A DNA stretch of 64,000 nt from Marinilactibacillus piezotolerans (GTDB taxonomy: Bacteria; Bacillota; Bacilli; Lactobacillales; Carnobacteriaceae_A): the NCBI RefSeq assembly GCF_900169305.1, contig NZ_FWDP01000004.1:744001-808000 (forward strand), given 5' to 3'. Position 1 is the first letter of the stretch. The number at the start of each line of letters is the position of its first letter. The notes under the pieces were generated by a model. It was not told where the DNA came from. It was given only the letters and a program-made list of their open reading frames with translations, and made no database searches. This document shows, piece by piece, positions 1-8,706 of the stretch. The position numbers and the translations under genes were made by a program.

Positions 1-413
1 TCGACTGATTTTTCTCCAGCTAGCTTTGCTTTACCATATTCATTCTGAGGATTGGTTGAATCATCTTCAGCGTACTCTGCTTCACCATTACCATCAAATA
101 CATAATCGGTACTAATATAAATCATTGTCGCATCCAATTCCTTACAAGCTGCAGCAATATTTCCAGTACCTTGAACATTTACCGCCCAGTTCATCTCTTT
201 TCCTTCATCTTCTGCCTTATCAACCGCTGTATAGGCAGCACAATGGAAAACCATATCAGGCTGATCTTTTTTAAACGTCTTATTAATTTTCACTTTATCT
301 AAAATGTTTAATTCAGAAGAACCATAAGCTGTAAAGTTTAGATTCAAATCTGTTAGTAAACGGGTTACTTCTTTTCCTAACTGTCCAGTGGCACCTGTTA
401 CGAGAAATTTCAT
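1..413 (-). CDS. rfbD: dTDP-4-dehydrorhamnose reductase, C-terminal part outside window
   Basis: This enzyme reduces dTDP-4-keto-L-rhamnose to dTDP-L-rhamnose, the last step of the RmlABCD pathway, in the cytoplasm. The first 137 codons are visible. They begin MKFLVTGATGQLGKEV, the glycine-rich NAD(P)-binding motif of extended short-chain reductases. FHCAAYTAVDKAEDE and ISTDYVFDG, both characteristic of RmlD, follow, the second being the strand next to the catalytic region. The reading frame is open to the window edge, so the end is missing. It is the last of four co-oriented genes (rfbA, C, B, D), which fixes the identity. The start is the ATG at 413, preceded by an AAGGAG-like site about 10 nt upstream. 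Confidence 0.93.
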   Translation of the reverse strand, partial: MKFLVTGATGQLGKEVTRLLTDLNLNFTAYGSSELNILDKVKINKTFKKDQPDMVFHCAAYTAVDKAEDEGKEMNWAVNVQGTGNIAAACKELDATMIYISTDYVFDGNGEAEYAEDDSTNPQNEYGKAKLAGEKSV

Positions 414-467
414 TAAAAAAGCTCCTTTTTAAGTTATTGATAAATGAGCATGTACATTTGCTTTTAC

Positions 468-1451
468 TTAACCTAACTTCGCTCTTTCTTTCAGTGGTCG
501 CCACCAGCTCTCATTATTGTTGTACCATTCTATCGTTTCTAAAATCCCCGTATCAAATGTAAATCTCGGTTTCCAGCCAAGTTCTTTTTCCAATTTTGTT
601 GGATCAATCGCATATCTTAAATCGTGACCTAGTCTATCCTCTACGTATACTTTCAATTCTTTCGGAGCATCCAGTTTTTCTATAATCAAATCAACGATTT
701 CATTATTTGTCCGTTCATTATGTCCACCAATATTATAGACTTCCCCGCTTCTGCCTTTTCTTAATACTAGATCAATTGCTTGGCAGTGGTCTTGGACATG
801 CAGCCAGTCTCTTATATTTTTCCCATCCCCATATACCGGCAACTGTTTCCCATCCATAGCATTCGTTATCATTAAAGGAATCAACTTTTCTGGAAAGTGA
901 TATGGACCGTAGTTATTAGAACACCTTGTGATATTAATGTTCATTCCATATGTTTCATGGTAAGAGCGTACTAATAAATCTGCCCCTGCTTTAGAAGCTG
1001 AATAAGGACTGTTTGGAGCTATGGGAGTCTCCTCAGTGAAGTAACCTTCTTCTCCTAAACTACCGTATACTTCATCTGTTGAAACTTGTAAGTATTTTTC
1101 TATATTCATTTCCTTCGCAACATTTAATAACGAAAGAGTTCCTTTAATATTCGTTTCTACAAATATCTCTGGATTCAAGATACTTCTATCTACATGTGAC
1201 TCAGCCGCAAAGTTAACAAAATGCGTTATCTCGTACTGATCTACTAAGTGTTTAACTAGTTCGGCATTATTTATATTTCCTTGAACAAAATAGTGATTAG
1301 GATGATTCATTACATCATCTAAGTTATGAATGTTTCCAGCATAAGTTAATAAATCTATATTAACAATTACATCATTGGGATGGTTTTCCAGCATGTAGTG
1401 TACAAAATTGCTTCCAATGAATCCTGCTCCACCAGTAACTAAAATATTCAT
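468..1451 (-). CDS. rfbB: dTDP-glucose 4,6-dehydratase
   Basis: It converts dTDP-glucose to dTDP-4-keto-6-deoxyglucose with bound NAD, step two of dTDP-rhamnose synthesis. The 328-residue length is normal for the family. The N-terminus MNILVTGGAGFIGSNF carries the GxxGxxG nucleotide motif. STDEVYG and the YSASKAGAD segment (catalytic Tyr-x3-Lys) are the RmlB active-site signatures, and NNYGPYHFPEKLIP is the family sugar-binding loop. I take the ATG at 1451 rather than the in-frame ATG at 1469, because GGGAGG lies 8 nt before 1451 and rfbC ends 2 nt upstream, giving tight translational coupling. Confidence 0.96.
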   Translation of the reverse strand: MNILVTGGAGFIGSNFVHYMLENHPNDVIVNIDLLTYAGNIHNLDDVMNHPNHYFVQGNINNAELVKHLVDQYEITHFVNFAAESHVDRSILNPEIFVETNIKGTLSLLNVAKEMNIEKYLQVSTDEVYGSLGEEGYFTEETPIAPNSPYSASKAGADLLVRSYHETYGMNINITRCSNNYGPYHFPEKLIPLMITNAMDGKQLPVYGDGKNIRDWLHVQDHCQAIDLVLRKGRSGEVYNIGGHNERTNNEIVDLIIEKLDAPKELKVYVEDRLGHDLRYAIDPTKLEKELGWKPRFTFDTGILETIEWYNNNESWWRPLKERAKLG

Positions 1452-1453
1452 GT

Positions 1454-2020
1454 TTACATTTCCTCCCATTTAAAAGGATTATCGAATTGACCTAAGGTTG
1501 GATGTTTTGTATCTTTTTCAGAAAGGATTGCTTTTTCAGTTTGTATTGGCCAATCAATCTGAATGGAAGAATCGTCAAAAGCAATTCCACCATCATGTTC
1601 AGCCGAATATACTTCGTCAACCTTATACTGAACATTACAATTAGGCGTAAGTGTCACAAAGCCGTGAGCAAATCCTTTAGGAACGAGTAGTTGTCTATGA
1701 TTATATTCGCTTAATATATAGCCTTCCCATTGACCATACGTTGGAGAACCTAAACGAATATCTACTAGGACATCATAAATGACTCCGGTCGTAGCTCGAA
1801 CTAACTTTGTCTGTGCTTTTGGAGGCACTTGAAAATGCATTCCTCTTAGGACACCTGGTTCTACAGATAATGAATGATTATCTTGAATAAACGTATGACT
1901 GATCCCTGCCTCTTCGAATTTCACTTTAGAATAGCTTTCTGTGAAGAAGCCCCTATGATCACCAAAAACGTCTGTCTCTATAATTTTTACATCTTGTAGT
2001 TTTGTGTTATAAACTTGCAT
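1454..2020 (-). CDS. rfbC: dTDP-4-dehydrorhamnose 3,5-epimerase
   Basis: It epimerises dTDP-4-keto-6-deoxyglucose at C3 and C5, step three of the rhamnose pathway. The 188-residue cupin protein contains DHRGFFTESY near residue 22, QDNHSLS, VLRGMHFQ (with the catalytic His), DVLVDIRLGSPTYGQW and VPKGFAHGFVTL, all RmlC signatures. A GGAGG site precedes the ATG at 2020. It starts 14 nt after rfbA and its last codons contain the ribosome-binding site of rfbB. Length and motifs are intact. Confidence 0.96.
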   Translation of the reverse strand: MQVYNTKLQDVKIIETDVFGDHRGFFTESYSKVKFEEAGISHTFIQDNHSLSVEPGVLRGMHFQVPPKAQTKLVRATTGVIYDVLVDIRLGSPTYGQWEGYILSEYNHRQLLVPKGFAHGFVTLTPNCNVQYKVDEVYSAEHDGGIAFDDSSIQIDWPIQTEKAILSEKDTKHPTLGQFDNPFKWEEM

Positions 2021-2034
2021 CTGTGAACCTCCAG

Positions 2035-2904
2035 TTATTTTTCGTTCGCAATTCGTAACATATATTGTCCATACTCATTCTTTTTGAATGGTTGAGCCAA
2101 TTGTATTAGCTGTTTTTTAGAAATATAGCCCATTCTCCAAGCAATTTCTTCTAAACAAGCAATTTTCATATTCTGACGTTTTTCAATTGTCTCAATAAAT
2201 TGTCCAGCTTCCAGTAAAGATTCATGCGTCCCAGTATCTAGCCACGCATACCCTCTGCCCAATAGTTCTACATCTAATTCGCCAAGTTCCAAGTAAGCTT
2301 GGTTAATATCTGTGATTTCTAACTCACCACGCTCAGACGGCTCAATCTTTTTAGCGATATCTACCACCTTATTATCATAGAAATAAAGTCCGGTGACAGC
2401 GTAAGAGCTTTTAGGATTTTTAGGTTTCTCCTCAATCGAAATCGCTTGATTCTGGTCATCAAACTCTACTACTCCGAAACGCTCAGGATCATTAACATGA
2501 TATCCGAAAACAGTTGCTCCTGTCGGCTTAGCCGCAGCTCTCTGCAGCATTCTAGACAGTCCACCACCGTAATAAATATTGTCACCTAATACCAATGAAA
2601 CAGAATCATTACCTATAAAATCTTCTCCAATTAAAAAGGCTTGTGCCAATCCTTCCGGTTTTTCCTGAACGGCATATTCAATTGATATTCCAAGGTCAGA
2701 ACCATCTTTTAGTAGTTCTTCAAATCTTGGTGTATCTTCTGGTGTAGAGATAATTAAAATTTCTTTTATCCCAGCCAACATTAGAATAGATAACGGATAG
2801 TAGATCATCGGCTTATCATAGATTGGCATTAATTGTTTTGACACTGCAAGTGTTAATGGATACAGTCTTGTACCACTTCCACCTGCTAATATAATTCCTT
2901 TCAT
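2035..2904 (-). CDS. rfbA: glucose-1-phosphate thymidylyltransferase
   Basis: It makes dTDP-glucose from dTTP and glucose-1-phosphate, the committed step toward dTDP-rhamnose. The protein has 289 residues, a typical RmlA length. It opens with [18 protein letters not shown], the nucleotidyltransferase pyrophosphate loop, and has [35 protein letters not shown] and [14 protein letters not shown] in order, all diagnostic of RmlA. An AAAGGAT ribosome site precedes the ATG. It is the first gene of the rfbACBD unit. No convincing promoter was resolved in the roughly 95-bp gap to wzx, so read-through from wzx is possible. Confidence 0.96.
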   Translation of the reverse strand: MKGIILAGGSGTRLYPLTLAVSKQLMPIYDKPMIYYPLSILMLAGIKEILIISTPEDTPRFEELLKDGSDLGISIEYAVQEKPEGLAQAFLIGEDFIGNDSVSLVLGDNIYYGGGLSRMLQRAAAKPTGATVFGYHVNDPERFGVVEFDDQNQAISIEEKPKNPKSSYAVTGLYFYDNKVVDIAKKIEPSERGELEITDINQAYLELGELDVELLGRGYAWLDTGTHESLLEAGQFIETIEKRQNMKIACLEEIAWRMGYISKKQLIQLAQPFKKNEYGQYMLRIANEK

Positions 2905-3000
2905 ACTAACAATCCTTTCTTTTAGAACGATATGTTTTTCAATTCTTTATTACTATAAGCTCATTGTCGTATTGATATTTAAAATTAAAGTCGATTTTTG

Positions 3001-4422
3001 TTAGTCCTTGACTAACCTGACAATTTCTTTTAACTGTTTGGTAACTAGTAAACCAACAACTAATCCGATGACAAACAGTGTACCTTTCACAACTAAATTA
3101 ATGAAAGGATTATCAGTTATTGTAGGAAGAAATGCAAAGATGGCTAATTGAATCAGCCCCAACACCGCTGGTTTAGCCAATGCCTCCAGTACTTCTCTAT
3201 ATTTTGACTCAAATGTTTTAATTAAAAGCAGATAATTATTAACGACAAAATTCAGTGTAAAGGAAATAACAACCATGATAGCAACTGACTCAATTGTACC
3301 CAGATAGATACCATAAATGATAGCTGCTACGTTAAGAATAGTTGACTGAATACCTGAAAACAGCAACAAGTCCGTTCGGTTGGCAGATTGGTAAAAGGCA
3401 CCAGTACTTGAAGCTATCATCTGAAGCCAAATTGATATTGCTAAAATTCTAAATACAGGTATACTTTCAGTCCATTGATCTCCGAATAAAAACATAATAA
3501 TGTCAGGAGCAGCAAAAAAGCAGAAAATTGAAAGCGGAATACCTAGATTACCTAATAAGCGAACTACTCTTAGATAGACGTCTTTTATAATATGCTTTCG
3601 ATCCTGGTAGTCAGACATTATAGGTTGAATAACAGGTGAAAGAATACCAGCTAAAAGTGAATTCGGATAGATAGAGGTCTGGTAAGACTTGCCATAAAAC
3701 GCTAAAGCTGTTGATCCAATATAACGACCAATTAAGATATTATCTAAGTTTCTGGAAAAATAATTTATAAAATTAAATAAGAACTGATTTCTAGCGAATG
3801 CCCATATTTTTATGATGGGTTCTTTTCTGAGTTTCGCTCTGTAGTTGATTTTATTATGCGTAAAGTAAAAGCTGAACATACAAAAAATCTTAACGACTCG
3901 CCCTAAAATGATCGAATAGTACGTAAAGCCAAGTAAAGCTAATGCTACAGCTACAATACCATAAATAATATTAGAAACTACTTCAAGTAAGTTTACAGAT
4001 TTAAAATCTTTTTTCTTCAATAAAAGTGCTCTCGGAACAACCATTAATCCGTAGAAGAAAATCTCAAATCCTAAAATAATAAAAATAGGTACAAAAACAT
4101 CTTTATCATAAAAAATATTAACTGGTTGCCCCAATAAGGCAAAAAATATTCCTAACAGTATTGAAACGAGGATAGAAAATTTAAAAATCGATCCTATATC
4201 ATCATCATCCAAAGTCCGATTTTGAATAACCGCTGGTCCAAATCCCATATCAGCCAGCATATCAAAAAAGACTAGGAAAATTTGTACGATTGTTATAATT
4301 CCATAATCTTCTGGAGTTAATATCCTGGAAAGTATTGAATTGATCAGTAAGTTGATGGCAAAATTCGAGTATTTCCCGAATGCACTGAAAAGTATACCTG
4401 TTTTAAAAGCATTTTTTGACAT
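3001..4422 (-). CDS. polysaccharide flippase, MOP/Wzx-type
   Basis: This is a 473-residue polytopic membrane protein of the polysaccharide-transporter branch of the MOP superfamily (WzxC/TuaB-like). It probably flips undecaprenyl-linked repeat units across the membrane. About 12-14 hydrophobic segments are spread along the chain. The segments SRILTPEDYGIITIVQIF near residue 30 and GSTALAFYGKSYQ near residue 235 are typical of the family. I chose the ATG at 4422, which has AAGAAGGGAA about 8 nt upstream, over a GTG at 4449 with no ribosome site. It lies between the ChW-repeat genes and the rhamnose genes, which fits export of the polymer built here. The substrate cannot be read from sequence. 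Confidence 0.88.
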   Translation of the reverse strand: MSKNAFKTGILFSAFGKYSNFAINLLINSILSRILTPEDYGIITIVQIFLVFFDMLADMGFGPAVIQNRTLDDDDIGSIFKFSILVSILLGIFFALLGQPVNIFYDKDVFVPIFIILGFEIFFYGLMVVPRALLLKKKDFKSVNLLEVVSNIIYGIVAVALALLGFTYYSIILGRVVKIFCMFSFYFTHNKINYRAKLRKEPIIKIWAFARNQFLFNFINYFSRNLDNILIGRYIGSTALAFYGKSYQTSIYPNSLLAGILSPVIQPIMSDYQDRKHIIKDVYLRVVRLLGNLGIPLSIFCFFAAPDIIMFLFGDQWTESIPVFRILAISIWLQMIASSTGAFYQSANRTDLLLFSGIQSTILNVAAIIYGIYLGTIESVAIMVVISFTLNFVVNNYLLLIKTFESKYREVLEALAKPAVLGLIQLAIFAFLPTITDNPFINLVVKGTLFVIGLVVGLLVTKQLKEIVRLVKD

Positions 4423-4597
4423 TGCGAAGTTTCCCTTCTTATTAAACACTAAGTTAGATAAAATTGATTTTAGTCCAAGACTATAATACTACCGACAAAT
4501 TAATATTTCCTAAACAAGAAGTAGAGAAAATATAGTAAAAGTTTTAAGAACACTATGAAGTTCTTTCTCATTAACACTACAACTGCTTATCAAAAAT

Positions 4598-4640
4598 GAA
4601 GAACCTTCATCTATCAATAATAACATAGAGAAGGTTCTTC
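4598..4640 (-). terminator. rho-independent terminator of the glucosaminidase/LRR-protein unit
   Basis: A perfect 11-bp inverted repeat, GAAGAACCTTC (4598-4608) and GAAGGTTCTTC (4630-4640), is followed on the minus strand by a CATTTTTG tail. It lies about 65 nt after the stop codon at 4705 and separates that unit from wzx. Confidence 0.82.
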
Positions 4641-4704
4641 CGTATATTTAATTAAGATAACTTAATATTTATTGTAATAAGCTTTTTGAGTGCTGCCGGG
4701 TGCT

Positions 4705-6897
4705 TTATACCCCTTTTTTGACGAGTTGAATCTGAATACTTTCTAAACGATACTTATAACCTGAAGTACCTGCACTATCACCATTTTTAGCCCAGTCAAG
4801 CCAGCCATAGTGTTGAGCATGGACTCTATAATATATATCATAGTATTCTGAGAGTTGACCAGTTAATTTAATTCTGATAGCTTCTAATCTTTTAGCTTCT
4901 CCCACAGTTCCATTTATCTGTTCATTACTGCTCCAGTCGATCCAGCCATGCGATTCAACATGGGTCTGGTAACTAATACCACCCGGATATAGTGCATTGT
5001 CTACACCCATTTGAATCGCTTCTAATCGTTTAGATTGCCCTACTGTTCCAGAGCTTTTACCATCAGCAACCCTATTTTGCCATCCGTAAGATTCTATATG
5101 CGTCCTATACTTGACTTGCATTGGTTTTCTATACTTTTTAAAAGTATCTACTGACGGACCTGGAGCTGGTTCATTGTCCGGAACGATTTTAATTTCAATT
5201 GCCTCAAGCCTGTAGGCAAACCCCGATGTTCCTGCTGGTTCACCATTTTTAGCCCAGTCTAACCAACCAAAATGTTCTGCATGAACTCTATAATAAACAT
5301 CATAATGTCGTGCTACTTCACCTGTCAACTTGACTTTAATAGCTTCTAGTCGTTTGGCTTCTCCTTCAGTACCACTGAACTGACCATCCTTGACCCAATT
5401 TCGCCATCCATATGATTCAACATGCGTCTGATAAGTTACTCCACTATTTTCATCCATGTTTGTATTAATTCTTATTCCTTCTAAACGCTTAGACTGCCCA
5501 ATTGTTCCACTAGTTAATCCATTACCTGTAACGTATTGCCAACCTATTTTTTCAACATGAGACTGATATTCTATATTTGTTACTTTATTGAATACGTTGA
5601 TTCTTGTTTTGGCTTCTAAAGTTGTTCCTTTTATCTTGGCTGTTAACTCCGTGTTTCCTACTCGCAAACCTGTAACGATTCCTTGTTCGTTTATTGATGC
5701 TATTGAAGGATCGGCTATTTCCCAAATGATTTCTTTTTCAGTAGTATCAAATGGTTTAATCGTTATATTGATTGGTTTAGTATAACCACGTTCTACACTA
5801 TTTATACTCGGGAATATGGAAATGCTATCCGCCTTCACAGGTAACACTTCTACTGTTACGTCGAAATGGACACGATTTTCTTCCTTAGTCTCGCTAAAAG
5901 CATAACTTTTCGCCATAGTATATTTTAAGGTATAAAGTCCTGGAACAGTCGGATCAAAGTCTCCTTTATCCACTCGATAAGAATGCATGTTTATAAAAGA
6001 ATCAATATTTTCAAATGGTGATGAAAAGTCAAAGTCTGAATTAGCTTTTACTTGGAAATTATTAATTAAATTTGTAGGTAAGAGATTATTTTGAAAATTG
6101 AGTCTGATATCTGCTCCATATTCTATATTATGAAATTCTCTTTCAAATTCAATTGATAATCCATTATTAAATGCACTGACACTTTCAATGACAAACAAAC
6201 CATCTTTAAAATGTCCTTGTTCATTATAGCCAACATTAATTTTTTCACCATTATGCAGTTTATAAAAAGACAGATCTACATTCATAGGTAATTGGGTTAC
6301 TGGAGAAGTCATTTCTATGATCTTTGACTGATAACGAAGATCCAGAGAATCATATCTGCCCATGGAATCGTTGATCTTTTCTAATGGAGAAAAATCGACT
6401 ATATTACTTCCATTTAAATTCACATATTTTATACTCGCTTCATTTCCATTAGTGTAAAAATCCACCAAATTACTAATATCCTCAATTTCACTATTGGTCA
6501 TGCTGATATTATACAGTTTAGGAAGTGTAAATAAAGGGGAAATATCTTTTATGCTCGTACCTTTCAAAGAAATACTTTCCAAATTTTTTAAATATTCTAC
6601 TCCTCCTAGTGAATATATACTTTTTCTGTGATAGTAATCGTGAATTCGAGTAATCTTATCTAACTCTTGAATACTAAATTCCTCGTCTAAAGACTCAATG
6701 GAAATATTTTGTTTCTGCAATTCTTTTAATACAATTCCCGCTACTTCTTTATCTTCAAATATCTCACTTAATTTAACTTGTACAATCTCTTTTTGTGCAT
6801 CTTCTATGACTGTTTGATTTAACTCCTCAGCTTGTGCGTGATTTGTCGCATTTATAAAGCTGAAAAACAAAACAAATAAAAATGCTATTTTTTTCAA
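4705..6897 (-). CDS. secreted leucine-rich-repeat / Ig-like / ChW-repeat protein
   Basis: A secreted surface protein of 730 residues with no recognisable catalytic domain. Residues 1-23 are a signal peptide ending near AQA-EE. Residues about 95-190 hold a few leucine-rich repeats (NLESISLKGTSIKDISPL). About 345-435 is a bacterial Ig-like (Big_2-type) domain with IASINEQGIVTGLRVGNTEL. The rest is six ChW repeats in two triplets, each with a (H)VESYGW...SGT.G.AKRLEAI core. ChW repeats are thought to bind ligands or the cell surface, so an adhesin or wall-binding role is likely. It follows the glucosaminidase gene by 51 nt, sharing its transcript, and ends at a strong terminator. An interaction with the polysaccharide made by the cluster is inference. 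Confidence 0.85.
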   Translation of the reverse strand: MKKIAFLFVLFFSFINATNHAQAEELNQTVIEDAQKEIVQVKLSEIFEDKEVAGIVLKELQKQNISIESLDEEFSIQELDKITRIHDYYHRKSIYSLGGVEYLKNLESISLKGTSIKDISPLFTLPKLYNISMTNSEIEDISNLVDFYTNGNEASIKYVNLNGSNIVDFSPLEKINDSMGRYDSLDLRYQSKIIEMTSPVTQLPMNVDLSFYKLHNGEKINVGYNEQGHFKDGLFVIESVSAFNNGLSIEFEREFHNIEYGADIRLNFQNNLLPTNLINNFQVKANSDFDFSSPFENIDSFINMHSYRVDKGDFDPTVPGLYTLKYTMAKSYAFSETKEENRVHFDVTVEVLPVKADSISIFPSINSVERGYTKPINITIKPFDTTEKEIIWEIADPSIASINEQGIVTGLRVGNTELTAKIKGTTLEAKTRINVFNKVTNIEYQSHVEKIGWQYVTGNGLTSGTIGQSKRLEGIRINTNMDENSGVTYQTHVESYGWRNWVKDGQFSGTEGEAKRLEAIKVKLTGEVARHYDVYYRVHAEHFGWLDWAKNGEPAGTSGFAYRLEAIEIKIVPDNEPAPGPSVDTFKKYRKPMQVKYRTHIESYGWQNRVADGKSSGTVGQSKRLEAIQMGVDNALYPGGISYQTHVESHGWIDWSSNEQINGTVGEAKRLEAIRIKLTGQLSEYYDIYYRVHAQHYGWLDWAKNGDSAGTSGYKYRLESIQIQLVKKGV

Positions 6898-6948
6898 TTC
6901 TAATCTCCTTTGAATGATCTATTGGATGAAGTATATAATTCTCATAAA

Positions 6949-8595
6949 TTATTGAACAAAATGATTGGAAGTAGATCCACTAATTGATTGACCTTTAGGA
7001 ACTAGTTTAACTTGAATAGATTCCATTCTCAGTGTTTTACCTTGTGAACCGGACTTCTCGCCATTTTTAGCCCAGCCTAGCCAACCTTCTGATTCAATAT
7101 GTGTTCTATAGTACACATCATAGTGTTGTGCTAAATCATTGGTTAATTTGATCTGAATCGCTTCTAATCTTTTCCCTTCTCCTGAGGTTCCAGATACTTG
7201 ATTATTAGTTTTCCAATCCTGCCATCCATATGACTCTACATGTGTGCGGTATTGTATTGAACCAGCATATTCTTTATTTTCAAGTTTCAATTTAATACCC
7301 TCTAGCCTTTTAGCTTCTCCGACAGTACCAGATCTTTTACCATTACGCACATACTCTAACCAGCCATCTTTTTCAACATGTGTAGTTAAAGCTACTAAAG
7401 TAGGGGCTTTTTTAAATGCAGCCTTAGAATATCCCGGTAATTGAGTTCCTTTAGGCACAAGTTGAACCTCTATTGCTTCCATTCTATATTTATAAGCTTC
7501 GGTTCCCGACTTTTCACCATTCTTAGCCCAGTCTAACCAGCCAAAATGTTCTACCTGAGTACGGTAATAAACGTCGTAGCGTTCAGCTGCTTCTCCTTTA
7601 AGTCTAATTTGAATAGCTTCTAATCGTTTAGCTTCACCTGTGGTTCCACTTAATTGACCTGTTGACTTCCAGTTTTGCCAACCGTAACTTTCAACATGCG
7701 TACGATATTCAATAGTTGAATTTGGTAGATTTTCTAATTTCAATTTTATAGATTCTAAACGTAATTTAGACCCTACAGTTCCTGAAGTTTGACTGTTTCT
7801 AACAAATTCAGTGTTACCAATAGACTCAATATGAGTTGAATAAGCGACACCTTCATCTAAACGAGTTAAATCCCAGCGTTCAATGATACTGTTTAATTTT
7901 TCAGCATATTCTGGGTCTGTTGCATATCCAGCATCTTGTAAAGCTTTTGTCGCGTCTTTAAATGTGCTCGCATAATTTCTAAATACAAGCTTATACCGAC
8001 GATTATTCTGTAAGAATTTAGCCTGATCTTGAAAGGCTTCGTTGTAAGAAGGATATACTCTAAATTCAGCATTAATCGTTATAAAATAACCCCCATCTTT
8101 GTGGTTTTTATCTATAATCCATTCTCTAGTTGGCATTGTAATCGTTTCTCTTGAATCACTTGTTCCTTTAATACCAAATAGCTGATGATAAGGAGGGGAC
8201 GATAACTTGCTTGACCCCCAACCAGATTCCAAAATAGCTTGAGCCATCATGACTGACGGATATAAATTCGCTTGATTTGCATATTTTTTTACCCGATCAT
8301 GATGTGCATTGATAAAGTTCTTAACATTAGATGGGTAATAACTAAATGGCCATTGAGAAGAACTTGTAAAAACTTTATGTGAAGCTTCATTTTTTACACT
8401 TAATGCATAGTCATGATAATATTCACGGTCGTATATATAGTCTTCTTCTTTCACATCGGTTGATTGTTCTAGTAAATTTTCTTCTTCAATATCCAACTCA
8501 CTAGCAGTTACACTAGATGAAATATATAAGCTGACGAACATTATACTGAATGTATAAACTAGTATATTTTTTGCAATTAGTAAAAATTTATTCAT
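6949..8595 (-). CDS. secreted endo-beta-N-acetylglucosaminidase with ChW repeats
   Basis: A predicted peptidoglycan hydrolase of 548 residues. A signal peptide covers about 1-32. A glucosaminidase (PF01832-type) domain lies at about 95-235, with YPSVMMAQAILESGWGSS (catalytic Glu in ILESGWG), HQLFGIKGT and YPSYNEAFQDQAKFL. Two ChW triplets follow at about 250-540. In the first repeat the usual GW is replaced by GN, so it may be degenerate; the other five are intact. GGGAGAT precedes the ATG. It starts only 32 nt beyond the hairpin after the amidase gene, so it may depend partly on read-through from that gene. The likely role is wall turnover or cell separation at the surface. Confidence 0.92.
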   Translation of the reverse strand: MNKFLLIAKNILVYTFSIMFVSLYISSSVTASELDIEEENLLEQSTDVKEEDYIYDREYYHDYALSVKNEASHKVFTSSSQWPFSYYPSNVKNFINAHHDRVKKYANQANLYPSVMMAQAILESGWGSSKLSSPPYHQLFGIKGTSDSRETITMPTREWIIDKNHKDGGYFITINAEFRVYPSYNEAFQDQAKFLQNNRRYKLVFRNYASTFKDATKALQDAGYATDPEYAEKLNSIIERWDLTRLDEGVAYSTHIESIGNTEFVRNSQTSGTVGSKLRLESIKLKLENLPNSTIEYRTHVESYGWQNWKSTGQLSGTTGEAKRLEAIQIRLKGEAAERYDVYYRTQVEHFGWLDWAKNGEKSGTEAYKYRMEAIEVQLVPKGTQLPGYSKAAFKKAPTLVALTTHVEKDGWLEYVRNGKRSGTVGEAKRLEGIKLKLENKEYAGSIQYRTHVESYGWQDWKTNNQVSGTSGEGKRLEAIQIKLTNDLAQHYDVYYRTHIESEGWLGWAKNGEKSGSQGKTLRMESIQVKLVPKGQSISGSTSNHFVQ

Positions 8596-8626
8596 TTCTA
8601 TCTCCCTTTAGTTTCTTTTCCAAATT

Positions 8627-8671
8627 AAAAGAGACACTTTTCAACGTGAACTTCTTGAAAGTGTCTCTTTT
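8627..8671 (-). terminator. hairpin terminator or attenuator between amidase and glucosaminidase genes
   Basis: Fourteen-base arms (AAAAGAGACACTTT at 8627-8640, AAAGTGTCTCTTTT at 8658-8671) flank a 17-nt loop. The U-rich descending arm makes a good intrinsic terminator after the stop at 8707. It ends only about 32 nt before the next start codon, leaving little room for a separate promoter. Confidence 0.82.
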
Positions 8672-8706
8672 AGCTATACTTATTTGATAACTAGAAGTTT
8701 CAGTGT

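Noticed and set aside
4423-4449. GTG start extending the Wzx-type flippase by nine codons
   Set aside because: The AAGAAGGGAA ribosome site lies inside that extension and is correctly spaced for the ATG at 4422.
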